A DNA stretch of 20,057 nucleotides from contig JAEZCD010000002.1 of assembly GCA_023430145.1 (NCBI GenBank), forward strand, positions 1 through 20,057, given 5' to 3'. Positions 7,761 through 14,825 of this stretch are shown here, piece by piece (positions within the stretch are counted from its first letter, which is position 1; each line of letters begins with the position of its first letter). The translations under genes were made by a program, and so were the position numbers. This stretch comes from Pseudomonadota bacterium. GTDB lineage: Bacteria > Pseudomonadota > Alphaproteobacteria > Rhizobiales > Methylopilaceae. The notes under the pieces are model-generated. The model had not been told where the DNA came from and did no database searches. It was given only the letters and a program-made list of their open reading frames with translations.

Positions 7761-8960
7761 TCAGGCCGACTTGCCGATTCCGGCGGCCGGCTCGCCGCGA
7801 TCCGGCGTGCCGATCGGAGCGCGGCGTCCGATCTGGCGGACGAGCCCGGCCGCATAGCCGGCGGCGAAGCGCAGGTCGCGCCGCGCTCGCCAGGGCAGGC
7901 TCGGATCGATCGACAGCGAGCGCAGGAAATACGCCTTCTCGTAGGAATGGCGGTCGATCGCCTGCTTCTCCGGATCGTCGTAGAAGGCGGCGATCTTCTC
8001 GGCGCCCATGCCGGGCGTCTCGAGCCAGCGGGGGACGTGCACGTTGCAGAGCCGCTCGACGTCGTTGAAGACCTTCAGCGTGCCGGTGCCGGCCGCCGGG
8101 CACGAGGTGGCGAAGGCGTCGCCGACCAGCACCACGCCGGCGCGGCGATAATTCTTGGTGACGTAGAGATCGGCCGGCCGGATCTTCACTGCCTCGTCGA
8201 CATCGTAGTCGCCGGTGATCCGCCCGAGCCTCGGCATTATCTGGCGCAGGCCGTCCGTCGGCTGGTGGCGCATGTGGCTGAGCCAGGGGTCGTCCATGGT
8301 CCGGTAGACCATGAGGTTGGCGCGCATCACCGAGCCGATCGGGAACAAAGTGAGGTAGGCCATCCGGCGCGAGCAGCGCTCGGGGTAGTAGGTGAGCGCC
8401 CGGAAGTCGAAGCTCGGCCGGCCGACGGGCAGGAAGTCGAAGCCGATGGTGATCGAATGGCACTCGCTCAGCACCTCGCGCGGCATGTCGAGCGCGGCGT
8501 GGCGGAAGGCGGCGTTGAGGCCGTTGGCGACGATCACGAGGCGGGCGTCGATCGTCTCGTCGGTGTTGAGCGTGAGCTTCTGCCGGTCGGGCCCGGTCTC
8601 GATCGCCGTCGCCTTGGCCTTGATGCGGGTGACGCTGTCCGGGATCTCGCCGCGGACGGTGTTGACGAGCGTGTCGTAGAGGATGCCCTGCTGGTCGCTC
8701 GGCTTCTTCTCGAGGAGGTGCCCGTAGCGGGCCACCCAGACCTCGCCATCGAGGGTGGAGGCGCGCAGCACCGCGTCGGCGAGGCCGGTCTTCCTCAGCA
8801 CCGCGACTTGCGGGCCGTCGAGCTTCTCGCAGCGGAAGTCGGCGGGGTAGACTGCGTGCGGGTCGATGACCGCCACCGCGTAGCCGGCTCTGCCGAGCAT
8901 GGCGGCGGCGGCCGAGCCGGCGAGGCCCGAACCGACGATGGCGACATCTGCTTCCCGCAT
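7761..8960 (-). CDS. FAD-dependent oxidoreductase (group A monooxygenase / geranylgeranyl-reductase-like)
   Basis: A 399-residue cytoplasmic flavoprotein. The N-terminal Rossmann fold shows VAIVGSGLAGSAAA (GxGxxG at 10-15) with an acidic residue ending the second strand (VID, 31-33). A second FAD contact is VVLVGDAFATSCPAAGTG (GD at 280-281), the motif of group A flavin monooxygenases and related reductases. VIVANGLNAAFR (about 142-153) resembles the intermediate A/V-x-G segment near the flavin. This places it in the FAD_binding_3/Lycopene-cyclase-like superfamily; the substrate is not evident. The start ATG has only a weak upstream AGAAC-like ribosome site. It is the first gene of a minus-strand run leading to the MFS transporter and binding protein, and is divergent from the BioF2-like gene across 164 bp. 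Confidence 0.83.
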   Translation of the reverse strand: MREADVAIVGSGLAGSAAAAMLGRAGYAVAVIDPHAVYPADFRCEKLDGPQVAVLRKTGLADAVLRASTLDGEVWVARYGHLLEKKPSDQQGILYDTLVNTVRGEIPDSVTRIKAKATAIETGPDRQKLTLNTDETIDARLVIVANGLNAAFRHAALDMPREVLSECHSITIGFDFLPVGRPSFDFRALTYYPERCSRRMAYLTLFPIGSVMRANLMVYRTMDDPWLSHMRHQPTDGLRQIMPRLGRITGDYDVDEAVKIRPADLYVTKNYRRAGVVLVGDAFATSCPAAGTGTLKVFNDVERLCNVHVPRWLETPGMGAEKIAAFYDDPEKQAIDRHSYEKAYFLRSLSIDPSLPWRARRDLRFAAGYAAGLVRQIGRRAPIGTPDRGEPAAGIGKSA

Positions 8961-9001
8961 GCGGCCGTTCTCGTTGATGCGTTGCGCGGCGCCCTGCAGC
9001 G

Positions 9002-9022
9002 ATCGGCCGCCGAGCGGCCGAT
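9002..9022. promoter_or_regulatory. Inverted repeat in a divergent intergenic region
   Basis: ATCGGCCG (9002-9009) and CGGCCGAT (9015-9022) form an 8-bp perfect inverted repeat with a 5-bp spacer, between the FAD oxidoreductase start (8960) and the BioF2-like start (9125). It could be an operator, or a leader hairpin for the minus-strand gene. It is GC-only sequence in a GC-rich genome, so chance is possible. Confidence 0.3.
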
Positions 9023-9124
9023 GCGCCTCGGCGGCGGGGCGACTCCGCCCTCCGTGTCGTCCTTAATCTCCTTACAAGCCGATTGTGGCACGGTAAGCAA
9101 CCGCGCAAGGCTCGGAAGCGGCCG

Positions 9125-10348
9125 ATGTCTAAAATCATCGTAAACGTTGGCGGGCCCGATGCGGCCCTCGACGCGGCTTGGGACGACCTCGTCCGGCGGG
9201 CTCCCGAGAACGTCTTCATGAACCCGGTGGCTCTGCGCGCGGCCGCCTCCCTCCGGTTCGCGGACGTCGTCGTCCTCACCGCATGGAATGCCGACGACGG
9301 CCGCCTTCTGGGCCTCTGGGGCCTGCGGAAATGGCGGCGGATGCCGCTCGCCCCGGCGCTCCTCGCCGCACCGCCTTACGAATATGCCTTCGCCTCGATG
9401 CCGGTGATCGACGCGGGGCACCTGGATGCGGTCATCGGTGCCTTTCTCGACGCCATCGAGCGCGAGCGGAAGCTGCCGAGCGTGCTGCGGCTGAAATACC
9501 TCGACGCCGAATCGGCGGCCTGCGTGGCCCTGCGACAGGCGCTCGCGCTGCGCGGCAACCGGCTTTTCATGCTCGGCGAAGGCGAGCGCCCCTACGCCTC
9601 CCGGGGGGCAGGACGGAAGGAGTCCGGATCGACGCGCAAGAAGCTGCGCCAGGACTGGAACCGGCTCTCCGCCCTCGGCACGGTCGACATCGTCAACGAT
9701 CGCGATCCGGACGCGGTGAAGGCCGCCTTCGAGATCTTCCTCGCCATGGAGGCGGCGAGCTGGAAAGGGGATGCGGGCACGGCGCTGCTCTGCGATGCGG
9801 CCGATGCCGCCTTCGCGCGGCGACTCGTCGCCGATCTCGTTGCCCGGGGCGATGCCTCCGTGGCGCTGCTGCGTCTCGACGGCCGGCCGATCGCGGCGCA
9901 GGTGCTGCTCTATTGCGGCAGCATGGCCTATACCTGGAAAACCGCGTTCGAGGCCGAGTTCAAGAAATATTCGCCCGGCGTTCTGCTGATCGACAGGCTG
10001 ACCGAGCAGCTCTTCGCCACGCCGGCGATCGCCGCGATCGAGTCGTGCTCGCCGGAGGGCGGCTTCATGAGCCAGCTCTGGTCCGGCCACCGACCGACGC
10101 TCAGCCTACTGATCGACGTCGGCCGGCGGTCTTCGCCGGCCTTTCTTCTCGCGGTGGCCGGCGAGCAGGCCTATGTCCGGCTCCGCGGCTGGCGCAACCG
10201 CCTCAGGAGTGGCCTGCAGCGCCGGCAGGCAGGAAGCAAGCCGGCGTCGTCCCCGGCGAGCGGCGAATCCGCGACGGAAGCGGAGCGTCCTGTCGGCATT
10301 TCCGGCTCGCGAGCTGCGCTCGCGCCCCGGAATGACAAAAAGGCCTGA
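9125..10348 (+). CDS. BioF2-like / FemAB-type GNAT acetyltransferase (Acetyltransf_6)
   Basis: A 407-residue soluble protein of the BioF2-like (PF13480) type, a double-GNAT fold often encoded with polysaccharide or cell-surface genes (CelD/FemAB relatives). Typical family wording is visible: STRKKLRQDWNRL (169-181), FLAMEAASWKG (205-215), ALLRLDGRPIAAQVLLYCGSMAYTWKTAFE (about 247-276) and KKYSPGVLLIDRL (280-292), the last resembling the acyl-CoA-binding and C-terminal FemAB-like segment. The acceptor is unknown. The start is ATG 9125, with GGAAG about 6 bp upstream; the frame extends upstream to TTG 9083 without a better site. Residues about 365-407 are not domain-like: they are encoded through a palindromic repeat (10300-10332) and end 1 bp from the convergent dehydrogenase stop, so the native C-terminus has probably been extended by repeat insertion. 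Confidence 0.8.
   Translation: MSKIIVNVGGPDAALDAAWDDLVRRAPENVFMNPVALRAAASLRFADVVVLTAWNADDGRLLGLWGLRKWRRMPLAPALLAAPPYEYAFASMPVIDAGHLDAVIGAFLDAIERERKLPSVLRLKYLDAESAACVALRQALALRGNRLFMLGEGERPYASRGAGRKESGSTRKKLRQDWNRLSALGTVDIVNDRDPDAVKAAFEIFLAMEAASWKGDAGTALLCDAADAAFARRLVADLVARGDASVALLRLDGRPIAAQVLLYCGSMAYTWKTAFEAEFKKYSPGVLLIDRLTEQLFATPAIAAIESCSPEGGFMSQLWSGHRPTLSLLIDVGRRSSPAFLLAVAGEQAYVRLRGWRNRLRSGLQRRQAGSKPASSPASGESATEAERPVGISGSRAALAPRNDKKA
10300..10332. repeat. Palindromic repeat inside the acetyltransferase 3' end
   Basis: Outer arms TTCCGG (10300-10305) and CCGGAA (10327-10332) enclose an inner hairpin CGCGAG / CTCGCG (10308-10313 / 10319-10324). The GGAATGAC ending is shared in style with the other palindromic elements of this window and resembles dispersed rhizobial intergenic repeats. 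It sits between two convergent genes, so the RNA hairpin could help terminate either transcript; a short A-run (10334-10341) follows on the plus strand, which would act as a T-tract for the minus-strand transcript only if placed after the stem, which it is not. Confidence 0.6.
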
Positions 10349-10349
10349 C

Positions 10350-11432
10350 TCACCCCAAAAGATTGTCGCCGCGCAGCGCCTCGGCGACGCCGTCGGTCAC
10401 TTGGCGCGTCGTCGCCACCCCGCCGAGATCGGGCGTGTGCAGGGCCGGATCGGCGGTGACGCGCTCGATCGCCCGCATCAGCGCCGCCGCCGCCTTGTCC
10501 TCGCCGAGGTGGCTCAGCATCAGGCTCGCCGACCAGAACGTGCCGACCGGGTTGGCGATCCCCTTGCCGGTGATGTCGAAGGCCGAGCCGTGGATCGGCT
10601 CGAACATCGAGGGGAAGCGCCGCTCCGGATTGACGTTGCCGGTTGGGGCGATGCCGATCGAGCCGGCGAGCGCGGCCGCCAGATCCGACAGGATGTCGGC
10701 GTGCAGGTTGGTGGCGACGATGGTGTCGAGCGAGGCCGGCTTCAGCGTCATGCGGATCGTCATGGCGTCGACCAGCATCTTGTCCCAGGTCACGTCCGGG
10801 AACTCCTTCGCCACCTCCGCGGCGATCTCGTCCCAAAAGACCATGCCGTGCCGCTGCGCGTTCGACTTCGTGACCACGGTCAGGAGCTTGCGCGGCCGCG
10901 ACTGGGCGAGCGCGAAGGCGAAGCGCATGATGCGCGTCACCCCGGCGCGCGTGAAGATCGAGGTCTCGGTCGCCACCTCCTCCGGCAGGCCGGCATGGGC
11001 TCTGCCGCCATGGCCGGAATACTCCCCTTCCGAGTTCTCGCGCACGATCACCCAGTCGAGATCGGCCGGATCGAGGTCGGCGAGCGGGCTTTTGACGCCC
11101 GGCAATACTCGGATCGGGCGGATGTTGGCGTACTGGTCGAAGGGCTGACAGATGGCGAGCCGGAGCCCCCAGAGGGTGACGTGGTCGGGCACGTCCGGGG
11201 CGCCGACGGCGCCGAAGAAGATCGCGTCAGCATCGCGGATCTGCGCCGTGCCGTCGGCCGGCATCATGCGGCCGTGCTTCTTGTAGTAGTCCGAGCCCCA
11301 GTCGTAGTCGGTGAACTCGAATAGGAAGCCCTTGTCGCGCTCGGCCAGCAGCTCGAGGATCTCGGTGCCGGCGGAGATCACCTCCTTGCCGATGCCGTCG
11401 CCGGGGATGACCGCGATGCGGTAGGTCTTCAT
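10350..11432 (-). CDS. Tartrate/D-malate dehydrogenase-like isocitrate/isopropylmalate dehydrogenase family enzyme (paralog 2)
   Basis: A 360-residue NAD-dependent beta-decarboxylating dehydrogenase of the isopropylmalate/tartrate/D-malate class. Family residues: IPGDGIGKEV (9-18), VIVREN with R131, GEY with Y138, K189 (TKSN), D222, DILSD with D246 and D250, GSIGIAPTGNVNPE, and the nucleotide loop EPIHGSAFDITGKGIANP (278-295). The acidic metal-binding set, the catalytic Tyr/Lys and R105 and R131 are present, but the position matching R94 of Thermus isopropylmalate dehydrogenase is Cys95 (ICQPFDQYANIRP). Wording fits the TtuC-like branch. The start is ATG 11432, with AAGGA 8 bp upstream; the frame continues upstream only through the inverted repeat. 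It follows the related gene at 11587-12654 on the same strand and is probably the third gene of the pdxA2 operon. Substrate not proven. Confidence 0.85.
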   Translation of the reverse strand: MKTYRIAVIPGDGIGKEVISAGTEILELLAERDKGFLFEFTDYDWGSDYYKKHGRMMPADGTAQIRDADAIFFGAVGAPDVPDHVTLWGLRLAICQPFDQYANIRPIRVLPGVKSPLADLDPADLDWVIVRENSEGEYSGHGGRAHAGLPEEVATETSIFTRAGVTRIMRFAFALAQSRPRKLLTVVTKSNAQRHGMVFWDEIAAEVAKEFPDVTWDKMLVDAMTIRMTLKPASLDTIVATNLHADILSDLAAALAGSIGIAPTGNVNPERRFPSMFEPIHGSAFDITGKGIANPVGTFWSASLMLSHLGEDKAAAALMRAIERVTADPALHTPDLGGVATTRQVTDGVAEALRGDNLLG

Positions 11433-11450
11433 TGGGAGGTCCTTTGGAAT

Positions 11451-11578
11451 CTTCCCTCTCCCAGGGGGAGAGGGTGTCGCCGAAGGCGACGGGTGAGGGG
11501 TTCCGGCGCCCGTTCTGAAGCTCGGTGGCCCCTCACCCGCCCGCTTCGCGGGCACCCTCTCCCCCTGGGAGAGGGAAG
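11451..11578. repeat. Head-to-head pair of REP-like elements (26-bp perfect inverted repeat)
   Basis: Perfect 26-bp arms at 11451-11476 and 11553-11578, each containing a CCCTCTCCC...GGGAGAGGG-type sub-palindrome. Inside are further complementary blocks, GGGTGAGGGG (11491-11500) and CCCCTCACCC (11529-11538), and one small hairpin per half: GTCGCC-GAA-GGCGAC (11476-11490) and GCCCGC-TTC-GCGGGC (11539-11553). This reads as two oppositely oriented copies of one REP-like unit with diverged hairpins. It occupies nearly all of the 154-bp gap between the two dehydrogenase paralogs, where its RNA could attenuate or protect the polycistronic message. Confidence 0.85.
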
Positions 11579-11586
11579 AGGGACAC

Positions 11587-12654
11587 TCAAATCGCCGCCA
11601 GCACGCCCTCGGTGCAGCGGCGCATGTCGGCCTTGCCGCCGAGGTCGCGGGTGCGGGCGTCCGGATCGACCAGGACTTTTTCGATCGCTCGCTCGATGGC
11701 GTTCGCGGCCTCCGCCTCGCCGAGATGGTCCAGCATCATCGCCGCCGACCAGATGGCGCCGATCGGGTTGGCGATGCCTTTTCCGGCGATGTCGGGCGCC
11801 GAGCCGTGCACCGGCTCGAACATGGACGGATAGGCGCGCTCCGGATTGATGTTGCCGGACGGGGCGATGCCGATCGAGCCCGCCACCGCAGGCCCGAGAT
11901 CGGAGAGAATGTCGCCGAACAGGTTCGACGCCACCACGACGTCGAACCAGTCCGGGTGCAGGACGAAATGCGCGGCGAGGATGTCGATGTGGAACTGCGC
12001 CGTGCCGACATCCGGGAAGCGCTGTTTCGCGGCCGTGAAGCGCTCGTCCCAGAACGGCATGGTGTGGAAGATGCCGTTCGACTTGGTCGCCGAGGTGACG
12101 TGCTTGCGCGGCCGCGTCTGCGCGAGGCGAAACGCGTAGTCGAGGATGCGGTCGGTGCCGCGGCGCGTGAAGACCGATTCCTGGATCGCGAACTCGTTCT
12201 CGGTGCCGGGCAGGACGCGGCCGCCGATAGAGGAGTATTCCCCTTCCGAGTTCTCGCGGATGACGATGAAGTCGATGTCCTTCTTCGTCCGCCCGGCGAG
12301 CGGCGATTCGATCCCCTCGAGCAGACGCACCGGCCGGATGTTGACGTAGAGCTCGAGCTCGCGGCGCAGCGGGATCAACAGGCCCCAGAGCGAGATGTGG
12401 TCGGGCACGCCGGGATAGCCGACCGCGCCGAGATAGATCGCATCGTGCGGCTTGACCTGCTCGATGCCGTCCTCCGGCATCATGCGGCCGGTCTTGGCGA
12501 AGCGCTCGCAGGACCAGTCGAATTCCTTCCAGGCGACCGAGAAGCCGAACTTCCGGCCGGCCGCCTCGACCACCTGCATGCCTTCCGGAATGACCTCGCG
12601 GCCGATGCCGTCGCCGGCGACGACGGCGATCTTGTAGGCGCGTTCCTTGCTCAC
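11587..12654 (-). CDS. Tartrate dehydrogenase / D-malate dehydrogenase-like enzyme (paralog 1)
   Basis: A 355-residue member of the same dehydrogenase family, close in wording to TtuC tartrate dehydrogenase/decarboxylase and DmlA D-malate dehydrogenase (LWGLLIPLRRELELYVNIRPVRLL, 89-112). All usual active-site positions are present: R97, R107, R133, Y140, K191, D224, D248, D252, with GDGIGREV (14-21) and EPVHGSAPDIAGKGIANP (280-297) for NAD. It would oxidise a 2-hydroxy-dicarboxylate such as tartrate, D-malate or an alkylmalate, often with decarboxylation. The start is GTG 12654; the AAGG of its ribosome site (complement of 12662-12665) overlaps the stop codon of the upstream pdxA2 gene, only 10 bp away, so translational coupling is likely. 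The exact substrate cannot be read from sequence. Confidence 0.87.
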   Translation of the reverse strand: MSKERAYKIAVVAGDGIGREVIPEGMQVVEAAGRKFGFSVAWKEFDWSCERFAKTGRMMPEDGIEQVKPHDAIYLGAVGYPGVPDHISLWGLLIPLRRELELYVNIRPVRLLEGIESPLAGRTKKDIDFIVIRENSEGEYSSIGGRVLPGTENEFAIQESVFTRRGTDRILDYAFRLAQTRPRKHVTSATKSNGIFHTMPFWDERFTAAKQRFPDVGTAQFHIDILAAHFVLHPDWFDVVVASNLFGDILSDLGPAVAGSIGIAPSGNINPERAYPSMFEPVHGSAPDIAGKGIANPIGAIWSAAMMLDHLGEAEAANAIERAIEKVLVDPDARTRDLGGKADMRRCTEGVLAAI

Positions 12655-12664
12655 GATGCTGCCT

Positions 12665-13696
12665 TCACGCGGCGTTGCGGTTGCCGGCGAGGCGCGCCGC
12701 GAGGCCGATCGCCGTCTGGAGTGCTCCGGGCGAGGCGACGCCCTTGCCGACGATGTCGAAGGCGGTGCCGTGCGCGGGCGTGGTGAACACCGTATCGAGG
12801 CCGGCCGTTACGGTGACGCCGCGGTTAAAACCCTTCAGCTTCGTCGCGATCTGGCCCTGGTCGTGATACATCGCGACGACGCTGTCGAACTCGCCCGCGA
12901 AGGCCTTGATGTAGACGGTGTCGGCCGGGTACGGCCCGCGGCAGTCGATGCCGGTCGCGGCGACCTTTTCCACCGTCGGCCGGATCAGCTCGATCTCCTC
13001 GCGGCCGAAGAGGCCGTTCTCGCCGGCATGCGGGTTGAGCGCCGCCACCGCGATGCGCGGCTTGTCGATCCCGGCCCGGCGCATGGTGCGGTCGGCGAGC
13101 CCGATGGCGTCGACGATCGAGTCCTCGGTGATGAGATCAAGTGCCTCGCGCAGCGAGACGTGCGAGGTGACGCGCGACATCCACTGCCCGTCGAGCACGT
13201 TCATCTCGGAGAAATAGTCTTTGTGGCCGAGCAGGTTGGCGAACATCTTGTGCTCGTCCGGAAAGCGCCAGCCGCCGGCATACAGCGCCGCCTTGTTGAG
13301 CGGCGCGAAGGTGATGGCGTCGATCTCGCCGCGCTTGGCCATGTCGATCGCGTAGGCCAGCGTCTCGCCGGTGAGGCGCCCCGACTCGGCCGACACTTTT
13401 CCGGTCCCGACCGCATCCGGGTCGACATTGCCGAGATCGATCACCGGCACCTCCGGCCCGTCCCAATCGTTGGCGACGCCGCGCTCGATTTTTCGCCAGG
13501 GGAAATCGGCACCGGCGATCGCCATGCCGCGCTCGAGCACCCGGGCGTCGCCGACGATGACGATCCGCGCCTTCGCGCGAACGGAGCCCTCCGCCAGCGC
13601 CTTGGCGACGATTTCCGGGCCGATGCCGGTGCAGTCGCCGAGCAGGAGGGCGAGGCGGGGGAGGGGGGACGTGTCGGAGGAAGCGCTGGCCATCAT
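12665..13696 (-). CDS. pdxA2: PdxA2-type (4-hydroxythreonine-4-phosphate dehydrogenase family) dehydrogenase
   Basis: A 343-residue NAD- and divalent-metal-dependent dehydrogenase of the PdxA family. The N-terminal LALLLGDCTGIGPEI replaces the usual GDPAGIGPE of biosynthetic PdxA. Metal ligands are conserved: H179 (TSHVSLREAL), H278 (YHDQGQIATKL) and H309 (AHGTAFDIVGKG). Biosynthetic PdxA oxidises 4-phosphohydroxy-L-threonine; PdxA2 paralogs act on phosphorylated four-carbon sugar acids, and TphB-like relatives on dihydrodiols. Position at the head of an operon with tartrate dehydrogenase-like genes, away from pdxJ or ksgA, favours a catabolic role. No DUF1537 kinase, the usual PdxA2 partner, is present. 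The frame opens at 13756 inside the palindrome; ATG 13717 and 13696 are the realistic starts, and 13696 fits the family N-terminus best, though neither has a strong ribosome site. Confidence 0.88.
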   Translation of the reverse strand: MMASASSDTSPLPRLALLLGDCTGIGPEIVAKALAEGSVRAKARIVIVGDARVLERGMAIAGADFPWRKIERGVANDWDGPEVPVIDLGNVDPDAVGTGKVSAESGRLTGETLAYAIDMAKRGEIDAITFAPLNKAALYAGGWRFPDEHKMFANLLGHKDYFSEMNVLDGQWMSRVTSHVSLREALDLITEDSIVDAIGLADRTMRRAGIDKPRIAVAALNPHAGENGLFGREEIELIRPTVEKVAATGIDCRGPYPADTVYIKAFAGEFDSVVAMYHDQGQIATKLKGFNRGVTVTAGLDTVFTTPAHGTAFDIVGKGVASPGALQTAIGLAARLAGNRNAA

Positions 13697-13732
13697 GTCG
13701 CTCGTGTTCGGGTGCATTCCCCGTAGCAGGCG

Positions 13733-13756
13733 ATGCATATTGTTGACAATATGCAT
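13733..13756. promoter_or_regulatory. Perfect 24-bp palindrome, probable operator of the divergent catabolic genes
   Basis: Arms ATGCATATTGT (13733-13743) and ACAATATGCAT (13746-13756) are perfectly complementary around a central TG. It lies between the divergent pdxA2 (start 13696 or 13717) and alpha/beta hydrolase (start 13780) genes. The core TTGT-TG-ACAA fits the general TnGT-N-ACnA layout of GntR-family (FadR/FCD) operators, which is an inference; no regulator gene is in the window. TTGACA occurs within it (13743-13748), but no -10 follows at the right distance. Confidence 0.7.
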
Positions 13757-13779
13757 TCCCGAAACGAGGGATCGAGCCG

Positions 13780-14766
13780 ATGAACACGGCGCTGGAAACG
13801 ACGCATACGCGGCCCGGCGAAGGCAAGCGCCTGCTGCCGCACGGCCCGGACCTCATGACCGGGTTCCAGCGCCGACGGATCAGGACCAAAGGCGCCGAGA
13901 TCGAGGTCGCCGTCGGCGGCAGCGGCCCGCCGCTGCTTCTCCTGCACGGCAATCCGCTGACGCTCGTCAGCTGGCACAAGGTGGCGCCGTCGCTGGCCCA
14001 GCATTTCACCGTGGTCGCGCCGGACCTGCGCGGCTATGGCGACAGCGCCAAGCCGCCGGGCGGCGAGGACCATGCCGCCTACTCGTTCCGGGCGATGGGC
14101 GAGGACAATTTCGAGGTGATGTCGGCGCTCGGCTTCGAAGAATTCGGGCTCGCCGGGCACGATCGCGGCGCCCGAGTCGGCTTCCGCATGGCGCTCGACC
14201 GGCCCGCGCGCGTGACCGCCTTCTCGGCGCTCGATATCGTGCCGACGCATCACTTGTTGACCAACATCACGCTCGGCTGGGGGCTGGAATCGTATCACTG
14301 GTTCTTCATGGCGCAGAAGGAGCCATTCCCCGAGAAGCTGATCTGCGCCGACCTCGACTATTACATCCGCTACAAGCTCAACAAGAAGGGGGTGGGCCTC
14401 GACATCTTCACGCCCGAGGCGCTCGCCGAATACGCCCGCTGCACGACGCCCGAGCAGATTCATGCCATCTGCGAGGATTATCGGGCGACGGTGACGCTCG
14501 ATTTCGCCATGGACAGCGCCGATTTCGGCAAGCGGCGGATCGAATGCCCGGTGCTGGCGCTGTGGGGCTCGAACAGCCATGTCGGCCGCCATTTCCGGCC
14601 GCTCGAAGCGTGGGGCGAATGGGCGCCGGACCTGCGCGGCTGGGCGATCCCGACCGGCCACTACCCGGCCGAGCACCGGCCGGATCTGGTCTATGACGCC
14701 TTCGCCGACTTCTTCGCCGGCCGCGAGCCGCTGCCCTATTCGGAAGCCGCCGAAGCCGCTGTATGA
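13780..14766 (+). CDS. Alpha/beta hydrolase, fluoroacetate (haloacetate) dehalogenase-like
   Basis: A 328-residue alpha/beta-hydrolase with a cap domain. Layout matches haloacetate dehalogenases (DehH1/FAcD): LLLLHGNP oxyanion strand (52-59), GHDRGARVG with nucleophile D128 and R129/R132, D152 in LDIVPT, cap residues H173-W174 (YHWFFMAQ), Y234 (CEDYRA) and catalytic H294 (TGHYPAEH). These correspond to FAcD D110, R111/R114, D134, H155/W156/Y219 and H280, including the halide/fluoride pocket. Differences are HGNP instead of HGFP, and no visible counterpart of W185. An Asp nucleophile excludes a simple serine esterase, but related epoxide hydrolases remain possible. GAGGG lies about 9 bp before ATG 13780. 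Divergent from pdxA2 across the palindrome, it is probably expressed with that operon. Real substrates may be non-halogenated. Confidence 0.88.
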   Translation: MNTALETTHTRPGEGKRLLPHGPDLMTGFQRRRIRTKGAEIEVAVGGSGPPLLLLHGNPLTLVSWHKVAPSLAQHFTVVAPDLRGYGDSAKPPGGEDHAAYSFRAMGEDNFEVMSALGFEEFGLAGHDRGARVGFRMALDRPARVTAFSALDIVPTHHLLTNITLGWGLESYHWFFMAQKEPFPEKLICADLDYYIRYKLNKKGVGLDIFTPEALAEYARCTTPEQIHAICEDYRATVTLDFAMDSADFGKRRIECPVLALWGSNSHVGRHFRPLEAWGEWAPDLRGWAIPTGHYPAEHRPDLVYDAFADFFAGREPLPYSEAAEAAV

Positions 14767-14825
14767 GGGGCTGCAACCACCCTGGTGGCTGACACCGGCG
14801 CTCGTCTCGTTCCGGACGGCCGCTT

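Noticed and set aside
7633..9279. Long minus-strand frame over the FAD oxidoreductase
   Set aside because: Arg-rich frame-shifted shadow of the real gene; no GxGxxG or other motif in this frame.
11433..11555. N-terminal extension of the second dehydrogenase
   Set aside because: The extra 41 residues are encoded by the REP doublet; ATG 11432 has AAGGA at a proper distance and gives the family's normal N-terminus.
13743..13771. TTGACA inside the palindrome as a -35 box for the hydrolase
   Set aside because: At 17 bp spacing the -10 position reads GAGGGA, which is the ribosome-site region, so the match is probably a by-product of the palindrome.
13371..14696. 441-residue plus-strand frame bridging pdxA2 and the hydrolase
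   Set aside because: Crosses the palindrome and lies out of frame with both real genes; no domain.
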